Part shown: in pieces, positions 33,951 to 41,070 of the stretch | Layout of the letters: each line of letters starts with the position of its first letter | Position numbering within the stretch: position 1 is the stretch's first letter | Source: Candidatus Saccharimonadota bacterium | GTDB lineage: Bacteria > Patescibacteriota > Saccharimonadia > Saccharimonadales > Saccharimonadaceae | Assembly: GCA_028289065.1 (NCBI GenBank) | Contig: JAQGHA010000009.1 | Location: 62,001 to 126,000, forward strand | Direction: 5' to 3' | DNA: 64,000 bases | Made by a program: the position numbers and the translations under genes | Notes under the pieces: model-generated | Database searches by the model: none | The model's input: only the letters and a program-made list of their open reading frames with translations | Told to the model about the DNA's origin: nothing

Positions 33951-35365
33951 TCTTCGTCAATCGGGACAATGCTTTCAGCCCATAACTGCATTTCTTGTAA
34001 AACGAACTGCTTAGACTCATCGGTTGTAGTGCTGGCAATTTGATTCAAGCGAGCCACAAAGCCAGGTAAGGCGGCTTTAATATGGGCACTGCGCCATGCT
34101 TCCCAGGCTACGGCTTCATCTTCCGCTAAACTTCTCGGATAATTGCGTGCTTTGTAATGAAGTAGTAGTCCGTTTAAGCGTTCGTCGTTAAATTCTGGGT
34201 GTAAGTCAGCTAATTGTTGCTGGTTACTATTGCGAACCTTTTCAATTCGCAGTGTGTCAGTGTCGGATACGAAGCCGTCGTATAACTGAGCCTCGGGATC
34301 GGTCGCCTTTTTATATTCTGGCTTGTTCTCATACAAACTACGGATGTTTTCGGCAAAGGACGGCGTTGAAAGAAGAATTGAGCGGTGCTGTTTAATAGTA
34401 GCCTCATCAAGACCAATCCGTTCCCAACCACCCTGTTGTTCAAGTACTCCAAGTGGAGCAACGGCTGGCGCGCGGTTATATTGCAGCTCCTTTATTGGCA
34501 GTTTAATAAAGTCATCTTTTTTGCGCTCTTCCCAGCTTGCAAAGAACTTCTTTTGTAAGTCTTGCGGTGATAGTTGCACAAAAGGCGTTGGGTCATACCG
34601 CAAATCGTACACTACAACGTTACCATTTTTACCAGACGTCAGCGGGAAGGCAACGGTGGCTTTTTCGTATTCGGCATCATACTGACCGCTCACATATACA
34701 AACGGTTGCTTATCGTCCAGGTTAACCAATTTTTGCACCAGCTTCTTATCCTTATAGGCAAACAGGTGGCTGTATAATTTTGGCTGCTTGGTTTTAATAA
34801 GCTTCGTTACCGCAATCAGGGCTTCAACGTCACTTAAAGCATCGTGGGCTTTGAAATGGTCGATGCCGTTTTCTTTCGATAGAAGCTCAAGGCGGTTGCT
34901 CGCCTTACCATCTACCACTGGCCATACAATGCCTTCCGGACGAAGGGCTCGCGTCATCCGAACGACATCAAGTAAGTCCCAGCGTGCACGCCCATCTTTC
35001 CAACACCAAGCGTAGGGGTCGTAAAAGTTGCGCCAAAAAAGCGCTCGAATAAATTCATCGTCAAAGCGTATGCTGTTAAACCCAGTGGCAATAGTACCAG
35101 GCGTAAATACTTCTTCCATTAGGAGCTTGGAAAACTCGGCTTCAGTGTAGCCATCGGCTTGGGTTTGCTGTGGCGTAATACCCGTCACCATTAGAGCATC
35201 TGGGCTCGGCAAGGTATCATCGTTTAACTTAACAAGAATATTATAGGGTTCACCGATTGGATTTAGATCAAGGTCAGTCCGAATACCGGCAAATTGCATA
35301 ATACGGTCTTCGCGTGGATTGAGGCCGGAGGTTTCAAGGTCGTAAAAGAAAAAAGTTTGGTCCAT
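33947..35365 (-). CDS. sbcB: Exodeoxyribonuclease I
   Basis: Single-strand 3'-5' DNA exonuclease of the DEDDh class. 472 residues match the ExoI family: FFFYDLETSGLNPREDRIMQFAG (first Asp/Glu), GFNSIRFDDEFIRALFWRNFYDPY (Asp), HDALSDVEALIAV (His and Asp), then the SH3-like and helical domains (QYDAEYEKATVAFPL, KARNYPRSLAEDE). Works in recombination and mismatch repair. TATAAT at 35373-35378 is 7 nt from the ATG with no ribosome site. Confidence 0.94.
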   Translation of the reverse strand: MDQTFFFYDLETSGLNPREDRIMQFAGIRTDLDLNPIGEPYNILVKLNDDTLPSPDALMVTGITPQQTQADGYTEAEFSKLLMEEVFTPGTIATGFNSIRFDDEFIRALFWRNFYDPYAWCWKDGRARWDLLDVVRMTRALRPEGIVWPVVDGKASNRLELLSKENGIDHFKAHDALSDVEALIAVTKLIKTKQPKLYSHLFAYKDKKLVQKLVNLDDKQPFVYVSGQYDAEYEKATVAFPLTSGKNGNVVVYDLRYDPTPFVQLSPQDLQKKFFASWEERKKDDFIKLPIKELQYNRAPAVAPLGVLEQQGGWERIGLDEATIKQHRSILLSTPSFAENIRSLYENKPEYKKATDPEAQLYDGFVSDTDTLRIEKVRNSNQQQLADLHPEFNDERLNGLLLHYKARNYPRSLAEDEAVAWEAWRSAHIKAALPGFVARLNQIASTTTDESKQFVLQEMQLWAESIVPIDED

Positions 35366-35393
35366 AGCTTCTATTATAGCTTGTGAATGTTAT

Positions 35394-35612
35394 TTAAATA
35401 TAAAAGTAAGCGCCCCAAATGAATGGGGCGCGGTTGAACAAACCGAATGGTCGGGTGCCCAGCTTTTCAGCCGGACACCCTTCCACTCTATTAAATTTAT
35501 TTGAATCTTTTAAACAAGTATCACAACTCGCTCTTAGCATCCCATGGCGGGGTTGCTTGGCGAATGCTCCGGGGGCTTTATAGCCAGAAGAATGTGCAGA
35601 AGCTAATGTCAC
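35394..35612 (-). CDS. Possible 72-residue Cys-containing small protein
   Basis: Opens with GTG at 35612 in a transcript that starts near 35923. The middle has a Cys cluster (SCDTC...EGC), the end is aromatic and hydrophobic. Codons in the middle are AT-rich and coding-like. Against it: no convincing ribosome site, and the last codons coincide with the GCGCCCC/GGGGCGC hairpin at 35410-35431. It may be a real Zn-binding miniprotein or a chance frame in a structured RNA. Confidence 0.3.
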   Translation of the reverse strand: MTLASAHSSGYKAPGAFAKQPRHGMLRASCDTCLKDSNKFNRVEGCPAEKLGTRPFGLFNRAPFIWGAYFYI

Positions 35613-35923
35613 GCTCTCGCGATGGTTAAGATCTGCTGAGTACTTCGTCCCTCAATTGTGACGGCAACCTGACGATGTAGCTTTTTAGCTACGGGTTATG
35701 TCAGTGAAAGCACGGTCATTCGAAACCGCTGGTGAACACTAGTTCTCCTTTCTCGTGAGCTGTTTAGCGTCATCCACAACCAGTGTGTGGGAACGGAAGT
35801 TTGAAAAAGCTAGGTAAACCCGCTGGTGTACAAGACACCGCCTTATCTGTTTAAAGACTTTGAGTGAATTTGGATTTGTTCGATTGTGCTAGACCGCGGT
35901 CAGGGCGAACCCGTACGTAATCT
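35405..35923 (-). ncRNA. Unidentified structured transcript behind a perfect promoter
   Basis: A consensus promoter at 35930-35958 drives about 520 nt toward sbcB. It holds several stems: GGTGT/ACACC near 35840, GTAGCT/AGCTAC near 35685, GGGTGTCC...GGCACCC near 35465 and a 3' GCGCCCC/GGGGCGC hairpin at 35410-35431. A 7-codon frame with AGGAG (35716-35739) and the possible 72-residue ORF lie within. I looked for tmRNA, RNase P, SRP and 6S landmarks on both strands and did not find them. Either a lineage-specific stable RNA or a long leader. Confidence 0.4.
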
Positions 35924-35929
35924 ATGTGT

Positions 35930-35958
35930 ATTATAGCACTTATATATAATAATGTCAA
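35930..35958 (-). promoter_or_regulatory. Perfect consensus promoter TTGACA-N17-TATAAT
   Basis: TTGACA (35953-35958) and TATAAT (35930-35935) on the minus strand with exactly 17 nt between. The best promoter in the window, and it is not in front of a recognised gene. Confidence 0.85.
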
Positions 35959-35965
35959 TACCTTA

Positions 35966-35998
35966 TATAAAAAGAACTCCCAATTGGGAGAAGTTTGT
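35966..35998 (-). terminator. Terminator ending the 43-codon cistron
   Basis: CTCCCAATTGGGAG (35977-35990) is a perfect palindrome followed on the minus strand by TTCTTTTTATAT. Confidence 0.7.
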
Positions 35999-36049
35999 CA
36001 AAATCCGACAGTGTAGTAATGAGCATCCAGGTGCGTCAAGTAGATCGAG

Positions 36050-36093
36050 CCAGCAGGTTCCAGTCAGCGACGAGCTGAGCTGGAACCTGCTGG
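36050..36093. repeat. Long near-perfect hairpin downstream of the 43-codon ORF
   Basis: CCAGCAGGTTCCAG and its exact complement (14 bp) enclose TCAGC/GCTGA with one bulge, for about 19 bp in all around a 5-nt loop. On the minus strand there is no T-run right after it, so it may protect or process the mRNA end; the true terminator is at 35966-35998. Confidence 0.85.
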
Positions 36094-36173
36094 GTTCCGT
36101 TGATCGCGAGCGGGTCGCGGCCTAGCATTTACTCCCGGGGAGCGTTATGCCGGGCGGCGGCGATGCCGGCTGG

Positions 36174-36305
36174 TCAGGTCGAGAGCGCGACGGGGGCGGC
36201 GGAGCAGCCCTCGGCGATGGCGCCGACGAGGTGGATCATCTTGGACGAGTTCATCTTGGTCGAGGCCATGGCCGGCGGGGAGCCGGAACAGATGGAATTC
36301 ATCAT
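36174..36305 (-). CDS. 43-residue orphan peptide, GC-rich
   Basis: ATG at 36305 (a second ATG follows at once) has AAAGGAAAG about 5-10 nt upstream and ends at TGA 36174-36176. The peptide begins MMNSICSGSPP, has two cysteines (Cys6 and Cys34), many Ser/Thr/Ala and a C-terminal EGCSAAPVALST. Every codon prefers G or C at the third place, unlike all neighbours. The unit is complete: TATAAT at 36472-36477, a 160-nt folded leader, ribosome site, ORF, long hairpin, terminator. It could be a secreted or modified peptide, but no processing enzyme is adjacent and no family is recognised. Plus-strand frames here are shadows. Confidence 0.5.
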   Translation of the reverse strand: MMNSICSGSPPAMASTKMNSSKMIHLVGAIAEGCSAAPVALST

Positions 36306-36477
36306 GTGACTTTCCTTTCACTTGGTGAAGCAGGATCGATACGAGCACATGGGGCCGTACCGACGAACTACCTCTTATCCGAAGAGGCACCGATAGCGAG
36401 TCGCTAAAGGTTTCAACCCAAGAAAACTTCTTGAATAAAAATCTTTAGCGTCTCGTACCGATGAAATGCGTATTATA
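36306..36477 (-). promoter_or_regulatory. Promoter and structured leader of the 43-codon ORF
   Basis: TATAAT at 36472-36477 has only a weak -35. The leader folds into at least three stems: GCTAAAG/CTTTAGC closing an inner CAAGAA/TTCTTG hairpin, CCTCTT/AAGAGG, and TTCAC/GTGAA directly before the ribosome site, which it could mask. A riboswitch or thermosensor is possible; no known class is recognised. Between 36478 and 36572 nothing else is seen. Confidence 0.45.
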
Positions 36478-36572
36478 CACTGTCGAATTTTTAATGAATC
36501 CAATGAGAGTAAACTCAACCATTAGCTTGGGGAGTATTGTAGCATTTAGTTCTGTGTTTGTCAATACTGAAT

Positions 36573-37871
36573 TTAATCAGCTTGTTCAACAAGAGGGAAT
36601 TCATCTAAACCGATACGAATAATTGAGGCACCGTCAGCGCCAGCTCGGTTTAAGGCATGGGTAATACCCATCTTTTTCATGATGTCACGTAAACGATTAA
36701 GACCTTCGTGTGATTCAAAGTCGGTTCGACGAGCAAACTTTTCAATTTTGTGGCCACGAACTTCATAGACAAGACCTTCACCAGATTGACGCTTTTTAAT
36801 TTTCCAAGCCAGCATTTCTTGGTCTTTATTCAGCGTAATGACAGCCATTCCTTCATCGATATCTTTATTTTCTTCTTTTTCAGCAATACGTACTGCTTCA
36901 ACCTTACGGCGAAGCTCACGGAGGACTTCTTTAAGCCCGGTATGAGCTGGAGAAGATATGGCAAACATTGGTGTATCCCCTGCCACAGTTTTCAGAAGGT
37001 CCATTTGCATTTGGATGATATCGTCATCAAGACCTTCGGTTTTCGTCAGAGCCACAACTTCTGGACGGGTAATAAGGCTAGTACTGTAGGCTTCAAGCTC
37101 TTTACGAATAATAGTGTACGATTTAGCGACATCGTTGTCGTAAGCATCAATAAGGTGCAATATAACTGCCGTACGCTCTACGTGGCGCAAGAATGCATCA
37201 CCAAGGCCTTTACCTTCGCTTGCGCCTTCAATAAGACCAGGAATGTCTGCAATCAGTAAGCTACCATCATCAACGTCGGCGACCCCTAAGTTTGGAGATA
37301 GCGTCGTAAACGCATAATCGGCAATTTCCGGTTGAGCATTTGTTACCACGCTTAGGAAGGTAGACTTACCGGCATTAGGGAAGCCAACCAAACCAACGTC
37401 GGCTAATAATTTCAATTCAAGTTCAGCTTCAAACGTATCACCTAGCTCACCTTTTTCGGCGATGCGAGGTGCTTGGCGAACAGATGATTTAAAGTGAGCA
37501 TTTCCAAAACCACCATCACCGCCTTTGGCCACGACTACTTCTTGGCCGTCTTCAGTTAAGTCAGCAATAATTTCACCATCACGGCGTACGATTGTACCCA
37601 TAGGTACTTTAACGTACTTGGTTGCGCCCATTTTACCGTGACGATCACGTTTAGTACCGGCAGAACCTGGTTCACCTTTTAACTCGGGCTTGTAACGGAA
37701 ATCGAGAAGTGTGTTGACGTTTTCGCTAGCGACGAAGACAACGTCTCCACCTTTACCGCCGTCACCGCCGTCTGGACCGCCCATATCAATATAAATTTCA
37801 TGACGAAAACTAACGGCCCCATCGCCGCCGCGTCCTGCTTGAACAAATACTTTAGCGGTATCAACGAACAT
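36573..37871 (-). CDS. obg: Obg/CgtA GTPase
   Basis: Ribosome-associated GTPase for 50S maturation and stress signalling. Glycine-rich Obg fold at about 1-158 (FVQAGRGGDGAVSFRHE, GGPDGGDGGKGGDVVFVA), G domain with GFPNAGKSTFLS, DIPGLIEGASEGKGLG and ALTKTEG in place of the usual NKxD, then a C-terminal OCT-like domain (about 350-425, FESHEGLNRLRDIMKKMGI). 432 residues. TATAAT at 37880-37885 is 8 nt from the ATG, and no ribosome site is present. Confidence 0.96.
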   Translation of the reverse strand: MFVDTAKVFVQAGRGGDGAVSFRHEIYIDMGGPDGGDGGKGGDVVFVASENVNTLLDFRYKPELKGEPGSAGTKRDRHGKMGATKYVKVPMGTIVRRDGEIIADLTEDGQEVVVAKGGDGGFGNAHFKSSVRQAPRIAEKGELGDTFEAELELKLLADVGLVGFPNAGKSTFLSVVTNAQPEIADYAFTTLSPNLGVADVDDGSLLIADIPGLIEGASEGKGLGDAFLRHVERTAVILHLIDAYDNDVAKSYTIIRKELEAYSTSLITRPEVVALTKTEGLDDDIIQMQMDLLKTVAGDTPMFAISSPAHTGLKEVLRELRRKVEAVRIAEKEENKDIDEGMAVITLNKDQEMLAWKIKKRQSGEGLVYEVRGHKIEKFARRTDFESHEGLNRLRDIMKKMGITHALNRAGADGASIIRIGLDEFPLVEQAD

Positions 37872-37888
37872 ATACTCTAATTATAACA

Positions 37889-37918
37889 CAATTGCCCCTG
37901 TTTTGACAGAGGCAATTG
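37889..37918 (-). terminator. Hairpin after the LysM-CHAP gene
   Basis: CAATTGCCTCTGT pairs with ACAGGGGCAATTG (13 bp, one G-U pair). The following T-rich stretch contains the obg -10 box, so terminator and promoter abut. Confidence 0.65.
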
Positions 37919-37934
37919 ATTATCAGTTTACATT

Positions 37935-39077
37935 CTAGTGAATGTAGTAGTATTGGCCTACCTGGCTGGCAGGTAGATTACGGCCGGATACAATATTGTA
38001 ACCACCACCAGATACACGAGCATTCATCTCGCTTAATCGCAGGTCACCGTTAGGAAGAACTTCCTCAACGATAGCTACGTGGCCAGAGTCCTGGATGACT
38101 GCACCAGCAGCTGGAGTACGGTTCACTGTGTAACCGGCGCTACGAGCATTGGTTGCCCACGAACCAGCGTTACCCCATCGTTGGCCGACTGGGCGACCAA
38201 GTTCAGCCCGGCGGTCAAAGGCGTAAGCCGTACAGTTACCGTTGGCGTACGAACCAAGGTTTGGTGTGCCGCGCTTAATGAACCAGGTACTTCCGTTTGA
38301 GAAGCCCGAGCTATAACCAGTAATGTAAGTACCGCCAGTAGCTGAGCGGACGACAGGAGCACTATAGCCAGGTCGTTCATTAGTTGGAAGCTGTGCACCA
38401 GGAATAACAATCTTTAAACCAGCAGTAAGGCCGCTAATTTCAAGGTCATTGTAGGTGGTAATAAGTGAACCGTCAGCCTTGTATTTATCAGCAAGGCTCT
38501 GAACGGTATCGCCAGCCTTAACGGTGTAAACAATACCATCGCGAGGCAGAATATCAATTGTCGAACCAGCAGCTAATGCATTAGTAGTAAGGTTGTTCGC
38601 CCATTTAATGGTATCGGCAGAAATATCGTATTTAGCAGCAACGCTATCGACAGTATCGCCAGCGACAACAGAATACTTAGTAATATTTCGGCTAGCCGTA
38701 GAAAGCTGCACAATCGTTGGTTTACTAATTGAGCTGGTTACATCGCTTGAAGCGTACTGTGTTTGCACACGGGTTGAAACAGCTCGCTCGGCAACGTTTG
38801 GTGCAATAGCGAGGTTTGATGCTGCAGCTACAGAAGCGGCAATATCATTGGCAACCACGTCATTTACGGCTGGTTGATCAGCGGAAATGCTAGACGCATT
38901 TGCAACCGGCGCAGCAGAAGCGGCCGTGACATCCTGTTCAGGAGCACGGTAACCAATAGCAATCACCGACACAAGGAGGGCGAATACGCTAGTATAAATA
39001 GCGACGGTTGACGATTTAACACGACCCTTAGGGGATCGCTTAGCTGGTTGTGTTGAAGGTAAAGCCTGAGGCTTCAC
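37935..39077 (-). CDS. LysM-CHAP cell-wall hydrolase
   Basis: A 380-residue exported wall enzyme. One anchor or signal helix at about 24-45, an Ala/Ser/Val-rich stalk to about 130, LysM domains at about 133-177 (KYSVVAGDTVDSVAAKY) and 181-226 (VYTVKAGDTVQSLADKY), and a CHAP amidase/endopeptidase domain at about 268-380 with Cys in NGNCTAYAFDRR and His in DSGHVAIVEEV. The GTG start at 39077 has only GGTGGG upstream. The frame stays open 40 codons further, and AGGAG 4-7 nt before an ATA/ATT pair (about 39133-39138) hints at a rare start. It has its own promoter and a 285-nt leader. Confidence 0.9.
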   Translation of the reverse strand: MKPQALPSTQPAKRSPKGRVKSSTVAIYTSVFALLVSVIAIGYRAPEQDVTAASAAPVANASSISADQPAVNDVVANDIAASVAAASNLAIAPNVAERAVSTRVQTQYASSDVTSSISKPTIVQLSTASRNITKYSVVAGDTVDSVAAKYDISADTIKWANNLTTNALAAGSTIDILPRDGIVYTVKAGDTVQSLADKYKADGSLITTYNDLEISGLTAGLKIVIPGAQLPTNERPGYSAPVVRSATGGTYITGYSSGFSNGSTWFIKRGTPNLGSYANGNCTAYAFDRRAELGRPVGQRWGNAGSWATNARSAGYTVNRTPAAGAVIQDSGHVAIVEEVLPNGDLRLSEMNARVSGGGYNIVSGRNLPASQVGQYYYIH

Positions 39078-39368
39078 CGCAATTGTCCCACCATTGGCAG
39101 TAGCATTGCTACCGCTCGTAAAATCATTACGAATTATCGTTCTCCTGCCGCTCGGATTTCTCTCGAGGGCTTCTACCGTACTCTGTCTTGCTTCTTTTTA
39201 ACAAAGAAAAGGATGCGTGTCGACCAGTGTTAATTATTATAGTGTTCTTGCTTCCGTACGACATTTCAGATAGGCCCATTTGTGTTTCTGTACCCCACTC
39301 GCAGGTGTTACTGGCCGATTCGGACCTTGGTATCACTAGTAGATAGATTCACAAAATGTGCTTATTTA
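39078..39368 (-). promoter_or_regulatory. Long structured 5' leader of the LysM-CHAP gene
   Basis: About 285 nt from the predicted start near 39362 to the GTG at 39077. It contains GGCC...GGGCC enclosing CACC/GGGG pairs around 39290-39315, a TGTCG/CGACA stem and a short AAGAA-rich stretch. Leaders of wall hydrolase genes often carry c-di-AMP (ydaO) riboswitches; I could not find the conserved core of that class, so the identity is open. Confidence 0.4.
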
Positions 39369-39397
39369 AGTATATCAACTATAGCTTTTTTAGTCAA
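39369..39397 (-). promoter_or_regulatory. Promoter of the LysM-CHAP gene
   Basis: TTGACT (39392-39397) and TATACT (39369-39374) on the minus strand with a 17-nt spacer. Confidence 0.75.
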
Positions 39398-39443
39398 TTT
39401 ATTTTATAACTATAGTCTTTTGTCAAGTCCGGACTCACCAGGG

Positions 39444-40670
39444 TTAAATGATCTGACACTTTTGCAGACAATGGTTCACAATATTCGCTTCATGCTCATC
39501 CAGGGTGCGTGCGTAATATGTGACATGGTCATCGCCACTAAGGAAATATAAGTAGTCACCACTCGCAGGCATGGCCACCGCTCGTAGTGCTGCTAAACCA
39601 GGAACAGCAATTGGCCCAGGAGGCAAGCCAGCGTACCGGCGGGTGTTATAAGGAGAGTCAAGTGAAGGGTCACGAGTTACCCCGGTTTTATCAGCGATGT
39701 ACTGATACGTAACATCCGAACCAAGCTGCATATTAATTGCTAAGCGGCTATAAAATACTTGGGCGATTTGCGCTTTGTCATCCCCACCGGATTCACGCTG
39801 AACGATTGATGCCAATGTAATACCCTGATAAAGGCTCAGGCCGCGATCTTTATATGCCGAAACAAGGTTATATTGCACAACCCATTTATAAAATTCATCA
39901 AAAGTTCTTGTTAATACATCTTCAACGCTAACGCCGGTGTTAAATTGGTAGGTCTCGCCAAAAATGTAACCTTCAAGGTCAGCAGTGGCAGGCTTATCCT
40001 GAAAGAGCGGGTGGTCGTAGGTCTTTCCGAGCGCCGCAGCAATCTCTGCATCCGTGAAACCGGCTTTTTCCAGTACAGATGTAACATCTTTTCGGTTTTC
40101 CGGCTTGGTGACCTTATCGACTAAGGTAGCACCCGGGTAAAAAGTAATCGTAAAAGTGTCGACACTCCCCTTTACGAGGTGTTCAACAACTTGCGGAGTA
40201 GATTCCGAAGGCGTTAGCATATAATCACCAGCTTGAAGGCTATTCTGAACGCCGCTCAGGCGGGTATACCACAAAAAAGCCGGCTTACTGCGTATGACAC
40301 CTTTGTCTTTAAGGACAGTAGCGATTTCATCAGGTGTACTAGCCGCTTCAATTTCAACGCGAACCTTGTCGTCGTTCTTGGCATTCGCCGGAGACAGCTC
40401 AACTTGGTACCAAACCCACAATGATGCAGCCGTAATAATAAGTAGGGCTATCAGGCTAGCGATAATAATAAGCAATTTTTTACGTTTGCGTACCTTTTTA
40501 ATACCAGAATCATCACTATTAATCGGCTGCGGCGCCGGTGCTTCCGCGATTGGAGGGATAGGCGGTTGCGCAAGTGGGGGCTGCGGCGGTTGTACGGGCT
40601 GAAGCGGCCGAGGCGGTTGATTGGGTTGACCCGGATTTTGAGTTGGACGCCGGACGGGCTTAATATCCAT
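39444..40670 (-). CDS. mltG: Endolytic transglycosylase MltG (YceG-like)
   Basis: Cuts nascent glycan strands and ends their growth. The cytoplasmic N-terminus (about 1-75) is Pro/Gln-rich, followed by one membrane helix (about 85-108), a LysM-like region (VRVEIEAASTPDEIATVLKD) and the catalytic domain with Glu in ASIVQRESGG and the MQLGSDVTYQY and LPPGPIAVPGLAALRA motifs. 408 residues. The start at 40670 is fixed by GGAG 7 nt upstream; it overlaps the end of ruvX by 11 nt, so both are translationally coupled. Confidence 0.94.
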   Translation of the reverse strand: MDIKPVRRPTQNPGQPNQPPRPLQPVQPPQPPLAQPPIPPIAEAPAPQPINSDDSGIKKVRKRKKLLIIIASLIALLIITAASLWVWYQVELSPANAKNDDKVRVEIEAASTPDEIATVLKDKGVIRSKPAFLWYTRLSGVQNSLQAGDYMLTPSESTPQVVEHLVKGSVDTFTITFYPGATLVDKVTKPENRKDVTSVLEKAGFTDAEIAAALGKTYDHPLFQDKPATADLEGYIFGETYQFNTGVSVEDVLTRTFDEFYKWVVQYNLVSAYKDRGLSLYQGITLASIVQRESGGDDKAQIAQVFYSRLAINMQLGSDVTYQYIADKTGVTRDPSLDSPYNTRRYAGLPPGPIAVPGLAALRAVAMPASGDYLYFLSGDDHVTYYARTLDEHEANIVNHCLQKCQII

Positions 40671-41070
40671 ATTGCGTCTCCATGTAATCTTGCAAAATAA
40701 TACAGGCAGCCTGGGCATCAATATCGCCCTTAGAATACGGCTTCTTTTGGTTTATGAGGCGCTGTTCAGCGATAACGCTGGTAAGTGATTCATCTTGAAA
40801 AACCAATTCCGGACCAATATCTTTCAATTGTTCAGCAAATTTTTCAACGTAATTGGTTTGTGCGGTCGCTTCACCTTGTTGGTTGCGCGGATAGCCAATC
40901 ACAATTACTTGAGCGGCTTGATTAATCGCAATCTCGGCAATTACTGTCACTTCATTACCGTCAACTTCAATTGTCGTAAATGGAACAGCAATTCGCACAG
41001 CGTCATCGGCAACCGCAACACCAATACGCTTTTCACCCACATCCAAACTCATTAAAGCTCGGCTACTCAT
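40660..41070 (-). CDS. ruvX: Putative pre-16S rRNA nuclease / Holliday junction resolvase-like RuvX (YqgF)
   Basis: 136 residues of RNase H fold: MSLDVGEKRIGVAVAD at the start holds the first Asp, VIGYPRNQQGE the second motif, FQDESLTSVIAEQ the Glu, and DIDAQAACIIL the last Asp. Known roles are processing of 16S rRNA 5' ends. It overlaps the upstream membrane-protein gene by 8 nt and mltG by 11 nt; ruvX-mltG adjacency is common in bacteria. Confidence 0.93.
   Translation of the reverse strand: MSSRALMSLDVGEKRIGVAVADDAVRIAVPFTTIEVDGNEVTVIAEIAINQAAQVIVIGYPRNQQGEATAQTNYVEKFAEQLKDIGPELVFQDESLTSVIAEQRLINQKKPYSKGDIDAQAACIILQDYMETQYGY

Noticed and set aside
35405-35923. tmRNA, RNase P RNA, SRP RNA or 6S RNA
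   Set aside because: No tRNA-like ends and tag, no RNase P core such as the GAGGAAAGTCC region, and no SRP tetraloop region were found on either strand.
36100-36407. Three overlapping frames of 69-86 codons on both strands in the GC-rich patch
   Set aside because: They are shadows of the minus-strand 43-codon ORF; only that one has a ribosome site, promoter and terminator in the right order.
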